Shown one piece after another: positions 1 through 10,658 of a stretch of DNA of 64,000 nucleotides. Under the pieces are notes generated by a model. The model saw only the letters and a program-made list of their open reading frames with translations. It did not search any database and was not told the DNA's origin. The DNA comes from Pseudomonas viridiflava. GTDB taxonomy: Bacteria > Pseudomonadota > Gammaproteobacteria > Pseudomonadales > Pseudomonadaceae. Where the stretch lies: assembly GCF_900582195.1 (NCBI RefSeq), contig NZ_UTHA01000001.1, positions 372,001-436,000 of the forward strand, given 5' to 3'. The position numbers and the translations under genes are program-made. Every line of letters starts with the position of its first letter. The stretch's first letter is position 1.

Positions 1-92
1 ACCATGGCCTGCCGGGATGAAAACCGCGTATTGGCACGGCGCATGCTCTGTCCGATCGCAGAAATCATTTCCCGCCGATCCGGAGATTGTCC

Positions 93-878
93 ATGACCAA
101 GCGTTACAGCGCCCTCCTCGCCGCTCTGTTTTCCTCTCTGTTGCTCAGCCAGGCCCCTGCGCACGCCGACGGTCTGGACGACGTGGTCAAACGCGGCACG
201 CTGAAAGTCGCGGTGCCCCAGGACTTCCCGCCATTCGGCTCGGTCGGCCCGGACATGAAGCCGCGCGGTCTGGACATCGACACGGCGAAACTGCTGGCCG
301 ACCAGCTCAAGGTCAAACTCGAACTGACCCCGGTCAACAGCACTAACCGCATCCCGTTCCTGACCACCGGCAAGGTCGATCTGGTGATTTCCAGCCTCGG
401 CAAAAACCCCGAGCGCGAGAAAGTCATCGACTTCTCACGCGCCTACGCACCGTTCTACCTCGCCGTGTTCGGCCCGCCAGATGCCGCCATCAACAACCTC
501 GACGACCTCAAAGGCAAAACCATCAGCGTCACCCGTGGCGCCATCGAAGACATCGAACTGACCAAGGTCGCCCCCGAAGGCGTGACCATCAAGCGCTTCG
601 AAGACAACAACTCGACCATCGCCGCCTACCTCGCCGGCCAGGTCGACCTGATCGCCAGCGGCAACGTGGTGATGGTCGCAATCAGCGAAAAGAACCCGAA
701 ACGCGTGCCGGCACTGAAAGTGAAGCTCAAGGATTCGCCGGTCTACGTCGGCGTGAACAAGAACGAAGCGGCACTGCTGGCCAAGGTCAACGACATCCTG
801 ACCAGCGCCAAGGCTGACGGCGCACTTGAAAAGAATTCGCAGACCTGGCTGAAAGAGCCGCTGCCGGCCGATCTCTGA
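93..878 (+). CDS. Amino-acid ABC transporter substrate-binding protein
   Basis: Periplasmic ligand-binding subunit (SBP_bac_3 family, 261 aa) that captures a polar amino acid or related solute and delivers it to the two permeases encoded next. A signal peptide covers residues 1-25 with cleavage after AHA. The mature protein opens with the family block RGTLKVAVPQDFPPFG, and a VTRGAIED segment matches the ligand-contact region. The ATG at 93 follows a GGAG at 80-83; the in-frame TTG at 87 is a poorer start. First gene of a four-gene operon (22 bp to the next). The exact substrate cannot be told from sequence. Confidence 0.93.
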   Translation: MTKRYSALLAALFSSLLLSQAPAHADGLDDVVKRGTLKVAVPQDFPPFGSVGPDMKPRGLDIDTAKLLADQLKVKLELTPVNSTNRIPFLTTGKVDLVISSLGKNPEREKVIDFSRAYAPFYLAVFGPPDAAINNLDDLKGKTISVTRGAIEDIELTKVAPEGVTIKRFEDNNSTIAAYLAGQVDLIASGNVVMVAISEKNPKRVPALKVKLKDSPVYVGVNKNEAALLAKVNDILTSAKADGALEKNSQTWLKEPLPADL

Positions 879-899
879 TCGACTGCGCGGGAGACCTTC

Positions 900-1568
900 A
901 TGGCTTATCAGTTCGATTTCATGCCGGTGGTGGAAAACACCGACCTGTTGCTGCGCGGGGCGCTGTTCACCCTTGAGCTGACGGCCATCGGCGCGCTGCT
1001 CGGGGTCGGCGTGGGCATTGTCGGGGCGTTGGTGCGGGCGTGGCACATCCGCCCGTTCTCGGCGATCTTTGGCGTCTACGTCGAGTTGATCCGCAACACG
1101 CCGTTTCTGGTGCAGTTGTTCTTCATCTTCTTCGGTTTGCCGTCGCTTGGCGTGCAGATTTCCGAGTGGCAAGCGGCGGTACTGGCGATGGTGATCAACC
1201 TCGGTGCCTATTCGACAGAAATTATCCGCGCGGGCATTCAGGCGATTCCACGCGGGCAGCTGGAAGCCGCAGCGGCGCTGGCGATGACCCGCTTCGAGGC
1301 GTTCCGCCATGTGGTCCTGCTGCCGGCGCTGGGCAAGGTGTGGCCGGCGCTAAGCAGTCAGATCATCATCGTCATGCTTGGCTCGGCGGTATGTTCGCAG
1401 ATCGCCACCGAAGAGCTGAGTTTTGCCGCCAACTTCATTCAGTCGCGCAACTTCCGCGCTTTTGAAACCTACGCGCTGACCACGCTGATCTATCTGTGCA
1501 TGGCGCTGCTGATCCGCCAGTTGCTGAACTGGATCGGCCGGCGCTACATCAGCAGGAGCCGCGCATGA
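900..1568 (+). CDS. Amino-acid ABC transporter permease (HisM/GlnP type), first subunit
   Basis: Inner-membrane permease of 222 aa, one half of the importer channel. Several hydrophobic segments are visible (for example TLELTAIGALLGVGVGIVGA). The cytoplasmic EAA loop that docks onto the ATPase reads EAAAALAMTRFEAFRHVVLL, and the segment RNTPFLVQLFFIFFGLP is typical of polar amino-acid permeases. A GGGAG lies just upstream of the ATG. Its stop overlaps the next permease start (ATGA), so the two subunits are translationally coupled, as expected for a heterodimeric channel. Confidence 0.93.
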   Translation: MAYQFDFMPVVENTDLLLRGALFTLELTAIGALLGVGVGIVGALVRAWHIRPFSAIFGVYVELIRNTPFLVQLFFIFFGLPSLGVQISEWQAAVLAMVINLGAYSTEIIRAGIQAIPRGQLEAAAALAMTRFEAFRHVVLLPALGKVWPALSSQIIIVMLGSAVCSQIATEELSFAANFIQSRNFRAFETYALTTLIYLCMALLIRQLLNWIGRRYISRSRA

Positions 1569-2215
1569 GCGATTTCACCTTCTGGGACATCCTGCGCAAC
1601 CTGCTCGTCGGCTTGCAATGGACGCTGGCGCTGTCGCTGGTGGCGTTTATCGGCGGCGGGATCGTCGGGCTGCTGATCCTGATCATGCGCATCTCGAAGA
1701 ACTCGGTACCAAGCAGCATTGCCCGCACCTGGATCGAGTTGTTCCAGGGCACACCATTGTTGATGCAGCTGTTTCTGGTGTTTTTCGGTGTGGCCTTGGC
1801 CGGCATCGAAATCTCGCCGTGGATGGCCGCAGCGATTGCCCTGACCTTGTTCACCAGCGCCTATCTGGCTGAGATCTGGCGCGGCTGCGTCGAGTCGATC
1901 TCCCATGGCCAGTGGGAAGCCTCGGCGAGTCTTGCGCTCAATCCACTGGAGCAATTGCGCTACGTGATCCTGCCGCAGGCTTTGCGCATTGCCGTAGCGC
2001 CGACCGTGGGCTTCTCGGTGCAAGTGGTCAAAGGCACCGCCGTGACCTCGATCATCGGCTTCACCGAGCTGACCAAGACCGGCGGCATGCTCGCCAACGC
2101 CACGTTTGAACCGTTCATGGTCTACGGCCTCGTCGCCCTCGGCTACTTCCTGCTCTGCTACCCCTTGTCCCTCAGTGCGCGCTACCTGGAAAGGAGACTG
2201 CATGCCTCTGCTTAG
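1565..2215 (+). CDS. Amino-acid ABC transporter permease (HisQ/GlnP type), second subunit
   Basis: Second inner-membrane permease of the importer (216 aa). It has the EAA loop EASASLALNPLEQLRYVILP and the segment QGTPLLMQLFLVFFGVA, parallel to the first permease. The start at 1565 overlaps the preceding stop (ATGA) and follows an AGGAG; an upstream in-frame ATG at 1496 lies inside the first permease gene and would add an unrelated N-terminus. The 3' end overlaps the ATPase gene by 14 bp, which supports a coupled operon. Confidence 0.92.
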   Translation: MSDFTFWDILRNLLVGLQWTLALSLVAFIGGGIVGLLILIMRISKNSVPSSIARTWIELFQGTPLLMQLFLVFFGVALAGIEISPWMAAAIALTLFTSAYLAEIWRGCVESISHGQWEASASLALNPLEQLRYVILPQALRIAVAPTVGFSVQVVKGTAVTSIIGFTELTKTGGMLANATFEPFMVYGLVALGYFLLCYPLSLSARYLERRLHASA

Positions 2216-2939
2216 AATTTCCGCCCTGCATAAATACTACGGCGATCACCATGTGCTTAAAGGCATCGACCTCAGCGTCGAGGAAGGCCAGGTGGTGGCG
2301 ATCATTGGCCGCAGCGGCTCGGGCAAATCCACCCTGCTGCGCACCCTCAATGGGCTGGAATCGATCAATGACGGCGTGATCGAAGTCGACGGCGAATACC
2401 TCGACGCCGCCCGCGCCGACCTGCGCAGCCTGCGGCAGAAAGTCGGCATGGTGTTTCAGCAGTTCAATCTGTTCCCGCACCTGACCGTGGGCGAAAACGT
2501 CATGCTCGCGCCGCAAGTGGTGCAGAAAGTGCCAAAAGCCAAGGCAGCAGAACTGGCGCGCGAGATGCTGGAGCGTGTGGGTCTCGGGGAAAAGTTTGAT
2601 GCGTTCCCTGATCGATTGTCCGGCGGCCAGCAACAGCGCGTGGCGATTGCCCGGGCATTGGCGATGTCGCCGAAGGTTTTGCTCTGCGACGAAATCACCT
2701 CGGCGCTCGACCCGGAACTGGTCAATGAAGTGCTCAGCGTCGTGCGGCAATTGGCCAAGGAAGGCATGACGTTGATCATGGTCACCCATGAAATGCGCTT
2801 TGCCCGCGAAGTCGGCGACAAACTGGTGTTCATGCACCATGGCAAGGTGCATGAGGTGGGGGATCCGAAGGTGTTGTTTGCCAACCCGCAGACGGCGGAG
2901 TTGGCTAACTTCATTGGCACGGTGGAAGCGACAGCCTGA
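2202..2939 (+). CDS. Amino-acid ABC transporter ATP-binding protein
   Basis: ATPase of the importer (245 aa, GlnQ/HisP class). Walker A GRSGSGKST is at residues 36-44; the Q-loop is in MVFQQFNLFPHLTVGENV; the signature is LSGGQQQRVAIARAL and Walker B is VLLCDEITSALDPE. The switch histidine is in MVTHEM. Ile replaces the usual Pro in the D(E/P) region after Walker B (DEITSALDPE rather than DEPTSALDPE), a tolerated variant. The ATG at 2202 follows AAGGAGA and overlaps the permease stop. Last gene of the operon; a REP pair follows. Confidence 0.94.
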   Translation: MPLLRISALHKYYGDHHVLKGIDLSVEEGQVVAIIGRSGSGKSTLLRTLNGLESINDGVIEVDGEYLDAARADLRSLRQKVGMVFQQFNLFPHLTVGENVMLAPQVVQKVPKAKAAELAREMLERVGLGEKFDAFPDRLSGGQQQRVAIARALAMSPKVLLCDEITSALDPELVNEVLSVVRQLAKEGMTLIMVTHEMRFAREVGDKLVFMHHGKVHEVGDPKVLFANPQTAELANFIGTVEATA

Positions 2940-2964
2940 AGATCTTCTGAGGCAGTGATGCCCT

Positions 2965-3031
2965 CTTCGCGAGCAAGCTCGCTCCCACATTGGAATGCGG
3001 TCACCTGTGGGAGCGAGCTTGCTCGCGAATG
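2965..3031. repeat. REP palindrome pair
   Basis: Two inverted copies of the Pseudomonas REP core: TTCGCGAGCAAGCTCGCTCC on the left and GGGAGCGAGCTTGCTCGCGA on the right, separated by about 15 bp. It lies between the ABC operon and ppx, where it can form a long hairpin protecting the 3' end of the upstream mRNA. Confidence 0.9.
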
Positions 3032-3146
3032 GCCGCGCCGCGATCTCCAGACTTTCTGCGCTGAATCAAGGGTTTGAACCATGCGCGTTGGCGCCAGCGT
3101 TTGATCGTGGCACGATGTCGAGGTTATCGACCGAGACCCCCTGACC

Positions 3147-4649
3147 ATGCCGCAATCCCAAGCCAAGAATCTGTCCCTGATCGCCGCAATCGACCTGGGC
3201 TCCAACAGCTTTCACATGGTCGTGGCCAAGGCCCAGAACGGTGAGATCCGCATTCTCGAACGTCTCGGGGAGAAGGTTCAGCTCGCCGCCGGCATCGACG
3301 ATGAGCGCCATCTCAACGAAGAATCGATGCAACGCGGCCTCGATTGCCTCAAGCGATTTGCCCAACTGATCAACGGTATGCCGCTGGGCGCCGTGCGTAT
3401 CGTCGGCACCAACGCCCTGCGTGAAGCACGCAACCGCCTCGAATTCATCCACCGCGCCGAAGAAATCCTCGGCCACCCGGTGGAAGTCATCTCCGGCCGT
3501 GAAGAAGCGCGTCTGATCTATCTGGGCGTGTCGCACACCCTCGCCGACACCCCGGGCAAGCGTCTGGTCGCCGACATTGGCGGTGGCAGTACCGAGTTCA
3601 TCATTGGGCAACGATTTGAGCCATTGTTGCGCGAAAGCCTGCAAATGGGCTGCGTCAGCTTCACCCAGCGCTACTTCAAGGACGGCAAGATCACCCCGGC
3701 CCGCTACGCCCAGGCATACACCGCGGCGCGGCTGGAGATCATGAGTATCGAACATGCCCTGCACCGGCTGACCTGGGATGAGGCCATCGGCTCCTCGGGC
3801 ACCATCCGCGCCATCGGCCTGGCGCTGAAGGCCGGCGGTCACGGCACTGGCGAAGTGAATGCCGAAGGCCTGGCGTGGCTCAAGCGCCGCCTGTTCAAGC
3901 TCGGTGACGCCGACAAGATCGATTTCGAAGGCATCAAACCGGATCGCCGGACAATCTTCCCGGCGGGCCTGGCGATTCTCGAAGCGATTTTCGACGCTCT
4001 CGAACTGCAACGCATGGATCACTGTGACGGCGCCCTGCGTGAAGGCGTGCTCTATGACCTGCTCGGTCGCCATCATCACGAAGACGTGCGCGAACGCACG
4101 CTGACCTCGCTGATGGAGCGTTACCATGTCGATCTGGAGCAGGCAGCGCGGGTGGAGCGCAAAGCCTTGCACGCGTTTGACCAAGTCGCGGTGGACTGGG
4201 AACTGGACGACGGCATCTGGCGCGAACTCCTCGGCTGGGCGGCGAAAGTGCACGAAGTCGGCCTCGATATCGCGCACTACCATTATCACAAACACGGTGC
4301 CTATCTGATCGAGCACTCGGACCTCGCCGGGTTCTCCCGTGAAGACCAACAGATGCTCGCCCTATTGGTGCGTGGCCATCGCCGCAACATTCCCAAGGAT
4401 AAATTTGCTGATTTCGGCGACGACGGCGACAAGCTGATTCGCCTGTGCGTACTGCTGCGCTTTGCGATCCTGTTCCACCACATCCGTGGCACCCAGACGA
4501 TGCCGCAGGTGGTGTTGCACGCCAAGGGCAACAGCCTGGATGTGGAATTCCCGGAGAACTGGCTGGATGAGAATCAACTGACTCAGGCGGATTTCGGGCT
4601 TGAGGCGGATTGGCTGACGCGGGTGGGGATTGTGCTTACCGTTCACTGA
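3147..4649 (+). CDS. ppx: Exopolyphosphatase
   Basis: Ppx/GppA phosphatase (500 aa) that removes terminal phosphate from polyphosphate chains in the cytoplasm. The actin-like ATPase fold is seen in the first phosphate loop [17 protein letters not shown] and the second [13 protein letters not shown]. The C-terminal third contains the HD-like helical domain ([19 protein letters not shown] and LLVRGHRR) of long-form Ppx. The length is usual for gammaproteobacterial Ppx. It is convergent with ppk, so synthesis and degradation of polyphosphate are encoded side by side on opposite strands. GppA is the close alternative, but the position opposite ppk favours Ppx. Confidence 0.95.
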   Translation: MPQSQAKNLSLIAAIDLGSNSFHMVVAKAQNGEIRILERLGEKVQLAAGIDDERHLNEESMQRGLDCLKRFAQLINGMPLGAVRIVGTNALREARNRLEFIHRAEEILGHPVEVISGREEARLIYLGVSHTLADTPGKRLVADIGGGSTEFIIGQRFEPLLRESLQMGCVSFTQRYFKDGKITPARYAQAYTAARLEIMSIEHALHRLTWDEAIGSSGTIRAIGLALKAGGHGTGEVNAEGLAWLKRRLFKLGDADKIDFEGIKPDRRTIFPAGLAILEAIFDALELQRMDHCDGALREGVLYDLLGRHHHEDVRERTLTSLMERYHVDLEQAARVERKALHAFDQVAVDWELDDGIWRELLGWAAKVHEVGLDIAHYHYHKHGAYLIEHSDLAGFSREDQQMLALLVRGHRRNIPKDKFADFGDDGDKLIRLCVLLRFAILFHHIRGTQTMPQVVLHAKGNSLDVEFPENWLDENQLTQADFGLEADWLTRVGIVLTVH

Positions 4650-4677
4650 TACCCAGCAAATTTGTGAATGACAGGTA

Positions 4678-4712
4678 TAAAAAAGGCGATCCGCAGGGAT
4701 CGCCTTTTTATT
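4678..4712 (+). terminator. Rho-independent terminator of ppx
   Basis: A-rich 5' arm, GGCGATCC stem, CGCAG loop region and GGATCGCC followed by TTTTTA, 28 bp after the ppx stop. Confidence 0.85.
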
Positions 4713-4737
4713 GGGTTCGGCTTGAAATTGGAGGTGG

Positions 4738-4902
4738 GCCTTCCCCTCACCCCAGCCCTCTCCCGAGGGAGAGGGAGAGGGAGAGGGAGCCGATTGTGGG
4801 CTTTTCAAATCCTGAGTTCGACTCGATTTCTCAGGTCGGCGTATAGCGTAAGACACCTCGGTCAGTCCCCTCTCCCTCCGGGAGAGGGTTAGGGTGAGGG
4901 GC
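4738..4902. repeat. Inverted pair of a CCCTCTCCCGAGGGAGAGGG palindrome
   Basis: Two copies of a C/G-rich palindromic element in opposite orientation: one at about 4744-4790 (CCCCTCACCCCAGCCCTCTC then GAGGGAGAGGG, extended by AGGGAG iterations) and one at 4868-4902 (CCTCTCCCTCCGGGAGAGGG then TTAGGGTGAGGGG). Each folds on itself and the two are also complementary to each other. They sit between the convergent ppx and ppk genes, so they may serve as a shared transcription stop. This is a second repeat family, different from the REP elements elsewhere in the window. Confidence 0.8.
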
Positions 4903-4904
4903 TT

Positions 4905-7130
4905 TTAGCTGCTTACCGGAAGGATGGGGCTACCCAGTCGTTCCAACAGGGTCGCCTGCGCACTCCTCGGGTTCTGGTTGCCGGTCGGCGTGTTGCGGAT
5001 GTAACGGCCATCCGACTGCAAGCTCCAGCTATGAGTGTTGTCAGTCAAATACAGCTCCAGCTCTTTCTTCACCCGGGTCAGCAGCTTCTTGCCTTCCACC
5101 GGGAAGCAAGTCTCAACGCGCTTGTCGAGGTTGCGCTCCATCCAGTCGGCGCTCGAGAGGAACATCTGCTCGTCGCCGCCATTGAGGAAGTAAAACACTC
5201 GGGTGTGCTCAAGGAAGCGGCCGATGATCGAGCGCACATGAATGTTGTGCGAAACCCCGGCAATCCCCGGACGCAGGCAGCACATGCCGCGCACCACCAG
5301 ATCGATGCGCACACCGGACTGGCTGGCCTTGTACAGCGCGCGGATGATCTTCGGATCGGTCAGCGAGTTGAACTTGGCGATGATGTGCGCCGGCTTGCCT
5401 TCGACGGCGAACTGGGTCTCGCGGGCAATCATGTCGAGCATGCCCTTCTTCAGGGTGAACGGCGCATGCAGCAGCTTCTTCATGCGCAGGGTTTTGCCCA
5501 TGCCGATCAACTGGCTGAACAGTTTGCCGACGTCTTCGCACAAGGCGTCGTCGGAAGTCAGCAGGCTGTAGTCGGTGTACAGCTTGGCGTTGCCGGCGTG
5601 GTAGTTACCGGTGCCGAGGTGCGCGTAACGCACGATCTCGCCGGCCTCACGACGCAGGATCAGCATCATCTTGGCGTGGGTCTTGAAGCCGACCACGCCG
5701 TAGATCACCACCGCACCGGCCGCTTGCAGACGGCTGGCCAGTTGCAGGTTGGATTCTTCGTCGAACCGCGCACGCAGCTCGATGACCGCCGTGACTTCCT
5801 TGCCGTTACGCGCGGCATCCACCAGCGCATCGACAATCTCGGAGTTGGCACCGGAGCGGTACAGGGTCTGGCGTACGGCCAGAACGTGCGGGTCTTTCGC
5901 CGCCTGACGCAGCAGGTCGACCACCGGAGTGAACGACTCGAACGGGTGCAGCAAGAGAATGTCCTGTTTGCTGACCACGCTGAAAATGTTTTCGCTGTTC
6001 TGCAGCAGTTTCGGGATCTGCGGGGTGAACGGCGTGTATTGCAGCTCCGGATGGCTGTCGAGCCCGGTGATGCTGAACAGCCGCGTCAGGTTGACCGGGC
6101 CGTTGACCTGATACAGCTCGCTCTCGCTCAGGTTGAACTGCTTGAGCAGATAGTCCGAAAGGTGTTTCGGGCAAGTGTCAGCGACTTCCAGACGCACCGC
6201 ATCACCGTAACGACGCGAGAACAACTCGCCACGCAGGGCGCGGGCCAGGTCTTCGACATCTTCGGAGTCGAGCGCCAGGTCGGCGTTTCGGGTCAGACGG
6301 AACTGGTAGCAGCCTTTTACCTTCATGCCTTGGAACAGGTCATCGGCGTGAGCGTGGATCATCGACGACAGGAACACATAGTTGTCGCCGGGGCCGCCGA
6401 CTTCTTCCGGCACCTTGATGATCCGTGGCAGCAAACGCGGCGCCGGGATGATCGCCAGACCGGAGTCGCGACCAAAGGCGTCGATACCTTCCAGTTCAAC
6501 GATAAAGTTCAGGCTCTTGTTCACCAGCAACGGGAACGGGTGCGTCGGGTCGAGGCCGATCGGGGTGATGATCGGCGCGATCTCGTCGCGGAAATAGCGG
6601 CGCACCCAGGTTTTGATCTTGACCGTCCAGTGGCGGCGACGGATGAAGCGCACCTGATGCTTTTCCAGCTCCGGCAACAGAATGTCGTTGAGGATCGCGT
6701 ACTGACGGTCAACGTGACCGTGCACCAACTCGCTGATCCGCGCCAGCGCTTGATGCGGCTGCAAGCCGTCAGCACCGGCCTGTTCACGGGCGAAGGTGAT
6801 CTGTTTTTTCAGGCCGGCGACACGGATTTCAAAGAATTCGTCGAGGTTGCTGGAAAAGATCAGCAGGAACTTCAAGCGTTCCAGCAACGGATAGGACTCG
6901 TCCAGCGCCTGTTCCAGCACGCGGATGTTGAATTGCAGTTGCGAGAGCTCGCGGTGGATATACAGGCTGCTGTCATCCAGGCCCGGAATGGCAATCGCCG
7001 GCACCGCCGCCGCAGGTTCGGCCACCGGCGCGGGAGGCGCAGGCTCCAGTTCCGGCGGGGTCTCGGTGATTTGCTCGACCACCGGTTGAGCTTCTTTTAC
7101 TGCAACTTCCGTGAGTCCTTCGGTATTCAT
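4905..7130 (-). CDS. ppk: Polyphosphate kinase 1
   Basis: PPK1 (741 aa) reversibly transfers the gamma-phosphate of ATP to polyphosphate at the inner membrane. Conserved blocks include [20 protein letters not shown] at the start of the N domain, the catalytic-histidine region [13 protein letters not shown], and [19 protein letters not shown] in the phospholipase-D-like C domains. The first ~50 residues form a Pro/Ala/Glu-rich extension absent from the E. coli enzyme. The gene starts 18 bp after the hemB stop on the same strand, so hemB-ppk is probably one transcript. Confidence 0.97.
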   Translation of the reverse strand: MNTEGLTEVAVKEAQPVVEQITETPPELEPAPPAPVAEPAAAVPAIAIPGLDDSSLYIHRELSQLQFNIRVLEQALDESYPLLERLKFLLIFSSNLDEFFEIRVAGLKKQITFAREQAGADGLQPHQALARISELVHGHVDRQYAILNDILLPELEKHQVRFIRRRHWTVKIKTWVRRYFRDEIAPIITPIGLDPTHPFPLLVNKSLNFIVELEGIDAFGRDSGLAIIPAPRLLPRIIKVPEEVGGPGDNYVFLSSMIHAHADDLFQGMKVKGCYQFRLTRNADLALDSEDVEDLARALRGELFSRRYGDAVRLEVADTCPKHLSDYLLKQFNLSESELYQVNGPVNLTRLFSITGLDSHPELQYTPFTPQIPKLLQNSENIFSVVSKQDILLLHPFESFTPVVDLLRQAAKDPHVLAVRQTLYRSGANSEIVDALVDAARNGKEVTAVIELRARFDEESNLQLASRLQAAGAVVIYGVVGFKTHAKMMLILRREAGEIVRYAHLGTGNYHAGNAKLYTDYSLLTSDDALCEDVGKLFSQLIGMGKTLRMKKLLHAPFTLKKGMLDMIARETQFAVEGKPAHIIAKFNSLTDPKIIRALYKASQSGVRIDLVVRGMCCLRPGIAGVSHNIHVRSIIGRFLEHTRVFYFLNGGDEQMFLSSADWMERNLDKRVETCFPVEGKKLLTRVKKELELYLTDNTHSWSLQSDGRYIRNTPTGNQNPRSAQATLLERLGSPILPVSS

Positions 7131-7148
7131 TGAATGTTCCTGGGAGGG

Positions 7149-8288
<1,140 letters not shown>

Positions 8289-8369
8289 TCACGTCGAGAC
8301 ACATTTGGACACTTTCATGAATGTGTCCGAAGGGTTAGGCTGCGCGTTCATTTCGCCAGCACCCAGACA

Positions 8370-9020
8370 ATGCTCCAACAATTTCTGCATGACTTTGGCT
8401 ACTTTGCCTTGTTCCTCGGCACGTTCTTCGAAGGCGAAACCATTCTGGTGCTCGCGGGCTTCCTCGCGTTTCGTGGATACATGGACATCAACCTGGTGGT
8501 GGTCGTGGCGTTCTGCGGCAGCTATGCCGGCGATCAGCTGTGGTACTTCCTCGGCCGCAAGCACGGACGCAAATTGCTCGCGCGCAAACCTCGCTGGCAG
8601 ATGATGGGCGACCGCGCGCTGGAGCACATTCGCAAGCATCCGGACATCTGGGTGCTGAGTTTCCGTTTCGTTTACGGTCTGCGCACGGTGATGCCGGTGG
8701 CGATCGGCCTGTCGGGCTATCCGCCGGGACGTTATCTGTTGCTCAACGGCATCGGTGCGGCGATCTGGGCCACGGCGCTGGCCGCTGCGGCTTACCACTT
8801 CGGCGCGGTGCTGGAAGGCATGCTCGGCAGCATCAAAAAGTACGAGTTGTGGGTACTCGGTGCGCTGCTGATTCTTGGCGTTGGCCTGTGGCTGCGTCGT
8901 CGCTTCAAGAATGCGCGGCTGGCCAAACAAGTCTACGCCGACGAGCAAGCCGCGAAAGCTGCACTGCTGAATCAGACCGAAGTGGCCAAACCTGCCGAAC
9001 CGAAGACGCCAGCCGAGTAA
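8370..9020 (+). CDS. DedA family membrane protein
   Basis: Polytopic inner-membrane protein of 216 aa (DedA/SNARE-associated family), a family linked to undecaprenyl-phosphate or phospholipid recycling and membrane homeostasis. Family residues are seen in GTFFEGETILVLAGFLAF (acidic E in the first re-entrant region), GSYAGDQLWYFLGR, and RFVYGLRTVMPVAIGLSGYP with its essential arginines. A C-terminal transmembrane helix (LWVLGALLILGVGLWLRRR) precedes a charged, Ala-rich tail. It stands alone between divergent hemB and elbB. The exact lipid substrate is not predictable. Confidence 0.9.
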   Translation: MLQQFLHDFGYFALFLGTFFEGETILVLAGFLAFRGYMDINLVVVVAFCGSYAGDQLWYFLGRKHGRKLLARKPRWQMMGDRALEHIRKHPDIWVLSFRFVYGLRTVMPVAIGLSGYPPGRYLLLNGIGAAIWATALAAAAYHFGAVLEGMLGSIKKYELWVLGALLILGVGLWLRRRFKNARLAKQVYADEQAAKAALLNQTEVAKPAEPKTPAE

Positions 9021-9299
9021 CTCGCTGGCGACTGGCGTACGGCCCTGCGCACAGCGTGGGCTGGCCGCCTCTTTCAGTCATTTGCCCCCTCTGCGCTAGC
9101 GGACTCCCGTTCGCCAGCGGCGTTCTCACGCCAAAAATCTCCCGCTCGTTACGCAGCAGGCAACTGCAAATAATGAACACCCCGCCGTTGTTGCGATCCA
9201 TGTAGAAAGCGTTCCATGCAGGTGCCGCCACCACTTGAGCCTATGGCAACGCGCGACAATTTAGTGGACATTTACCGCCATGAATCTGGAGAGAAACCC
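9021..9299. other. Intergenic region between the DedA gene and elbB
   Basis: This 279-bp stretch has no gene I can support. A reading frame of 109 codons is open on the minus strand (8905-9234) but runs into the DedA gene and has no family resemblance, so it is not called. The segment GAATCTGGAGAGAAACCC at the right edge contains the elbB ribosome-binding site. No clear promoter or terminator hairpin was recognised. Confidence 0.4.
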
Positions 9300-9968
9300 A
9301 TGAGCAAAAAAGTTGCAGTGATCCTGTCCGGCAGTGGCGTGTACGACGGCGCCGAGATCCATGAAAGCGTCATCACCCTGCTGCGCCTCGACCAACGCGG
9401 CGCGCAGGTGCAATGCTTCGCCCCGAACATCGCGCAATTGCACGTGATCAACCACCTGACCGGCGAAGAAATGCCCGAGTCGCGCAACGTCCTGGTGGAG
9501 TCGGCGCGGATTGCCCGCGGCAACATCAAGGACATCCGCGAGGCCGACGTCGACGACTTCGATGCGCTGATCGTGCCGGGTGGGTTTGGTGCGGCGAAGA
9601 ACCTTTCGAACTTTGCCGTTGAAGGTGCTGGCTGCAGCGTGCAGCCTGAGGTGCTGGCCTTGGCCGAGGCGTTCGCAGAAGCAGGTAAGCCCGTCGGGCT
9701 GATGTGCATTTCCCCGGCACTGGCGGCGAAGATCTACGGTCCGGGCGTGACGTGCACTATTGGCAACGACGCCGACACCGCCACGGCAATGAACAAGATG
9801 GGCGCCACCCACGAAGACTGTGCGGTGACCGAAATCATCGAAGACAAGGCGCGCAAACTGGTGACGACCCCGGCTTACATGCTGGCGCAGAACATCAGTG
9901 AGGCGGCATCCGGAATCAACAAGCTGGTCGATCGCGTGCTCGAACTGACCCACGAAAACGACGCCTGA
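9300..9968 (+). CDS. elbB: Isoprenoid biosynthesis glyoxalase ElbB
   Basis: DJ-1/PfpI-superfamily protein (222 aa, close to the ~217 aa of E. coli ElbB/YhbL), reported as a glyoxalase-like protein affecting isoprenoid levels. It opens with KKVAVILSGSGVYDGAEIHE, the ElbB hallmark, and carries the nucleophile-elbow cysteine in VGLMCISPALAAKI and the block DALIVPGGFGAAKNL. A GGAGAG 8 bp upstream fixes the ATG at 9300; earlier in-frame ATGs give no family sequence. Stands alone and is followed by a REP pair. The physiological substrate is uncertain for the whole family. Confidence 0.93.
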   Translation: MSKKVAVILSGSGVYDGAEIHESVITLLRLDQRGAQVQCFAPNIAQLHVINHLTGEEMPESRNVLVESARIARGNIKDIREADVDDFDALIVPGGFGAAKNLSNFAVEGAGCSVQPEVLALAEAFAEAGKPVGLMCISPALAAKIYGPGVTCTIGNDADTATAMNKMGATHEDCAVTEIIEDKARKLVTTPAYMLAQNISEAASGINKLVDRVLELTHENDA

Positions 9969-9992
9969 TTCCCCGCAGTACACAAATCCCAA

Positions 9993-10082
9993 TGTGGGAG
10001 CGAGCTTGCTCGCGAAAGCGGTGTGTCATTCAACATAGCGTTGCCTGACCCGGCGCCTTCGCGAGCAAGCTCGCTCCCACAG
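9993..10082. repeat. REP palindrome pair
   Basis: Inverted pair of the GGGAGCGAGCTTGCTCGCGA core with a ~34-bp spacer, located between the convergent elbB and yaiI-family genes. Confidence 0.9.
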
Positions 10083-10096
10083 GTTTTGTGTACCGC

Positions 10097-10552
10097 TCAA
10101 GACTGGCGCGATAGTCGGGTCAGGATCCGGTCCAGCGCATTGGCAAACGCCTGCTTCTCGCGATCGCCGAACGGCGCGGGTCCGCCGCTCATCTGGCCTT
10201 GTTCGCGCAGATCGGTGAACAGGTTGCGCACGGCCAAGCGCTCGCCCATGTTCTGCGCATCGAACTCCTTGCCGCGCGGATCCAGCGCCGCGACGCCCTT
10301 CTTCACCAGCCGGTCGGCCAGCGGGATATCGCTGCAAATCACCAGTTCACCCGGCACTGCGTGCTCGACCAGATAATCATCCGCCGCATCCGGGCCGCTC
10401 GGCACCACAATCAGCTTGACGATGGCCAATCCCGGTTTGGTTTGCGGCTGCCCGGCGACCAGCACCACTTCGAACTGACGCTTGAGAGCGAACTTCACCA
10501 CCAGATCCTTCGCCGCCCGTGGGCAGGCATCGGCATCGATCCATACACGCAT
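10097..10552 (-). CDS. YaiI/YqxD family protein (UPF0178, DUF188)
   Basis: Conserved 151-aa cytosolic protein of the UPF0178 family, which shares a PIN/NYN-like nuclease fold but has no established activity. It begins MRVWIDADACPRAAKDL, the family signature with two acidic residues, and carries DYLVEHAVPGELVICSDIPL and LVKKGVAALDPRG, both conserved in the family. The start was set at the MRVWIDAD methionine (10552); the upstream extension lies inside a REP sequence. Flanked on both sides by REP pairs, so probably a single-gene transcript. Confidence 0.9.
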   Translation of the reverse strand: MRVWIDADACPRAAKDLVVKFALKRQFEVVLVAGQPQTKPGLAIVKLIVVPSGPDAADDYLVEHAVPGELVICSDIPLADRLVKKGVAALDPRGKEFDAQNMGERLAVRNLFTDLREQGQMSGGPAPFGDREKQAFANALDRILTRLSRQS

Positions 10553-10572
10553 TTTTCCAAACTCCAAAAACA

Positions 10573-10639
10573 ATTCGCGAGCAAGCTCACGCCCCACAGG
10601 ATACACACCGTCGCTGTGGGAGCGAGCCTGCTCGCGAAT
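10573..10639. repeat. REP palindrome pair
   Basis: Left copy TTCGCGAGCAAGCTCACGCC (one substitution from the core) and right copy GGGAGCGAGCCTGCTCGCGA, between the YaiI-family gene and the FTR1 gene. Confidence 0.88.
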
Positions 10640-10658
10640 GTGAGCGCAACGAATGCGG

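Noticed and set aside
5031..7133. 700-codon open frame antisense to ppk, and similar long antisense frames (3066-4349, 10995-12512, 30394-31836, 35478-37733, 60365-61801)
   Set aside because: They mirror real genes of high GC at the third codon position; compositions are rich in Gln, Arg, His and Val with no family motifs, and the opposite strand encodes well-known proteins.
8905..9234. 109-codon minus-strand frame between the DedA gene and elbB
   Set aside because: Extends into the DedA coding region and shows no family similarity or ribosome-binding site.
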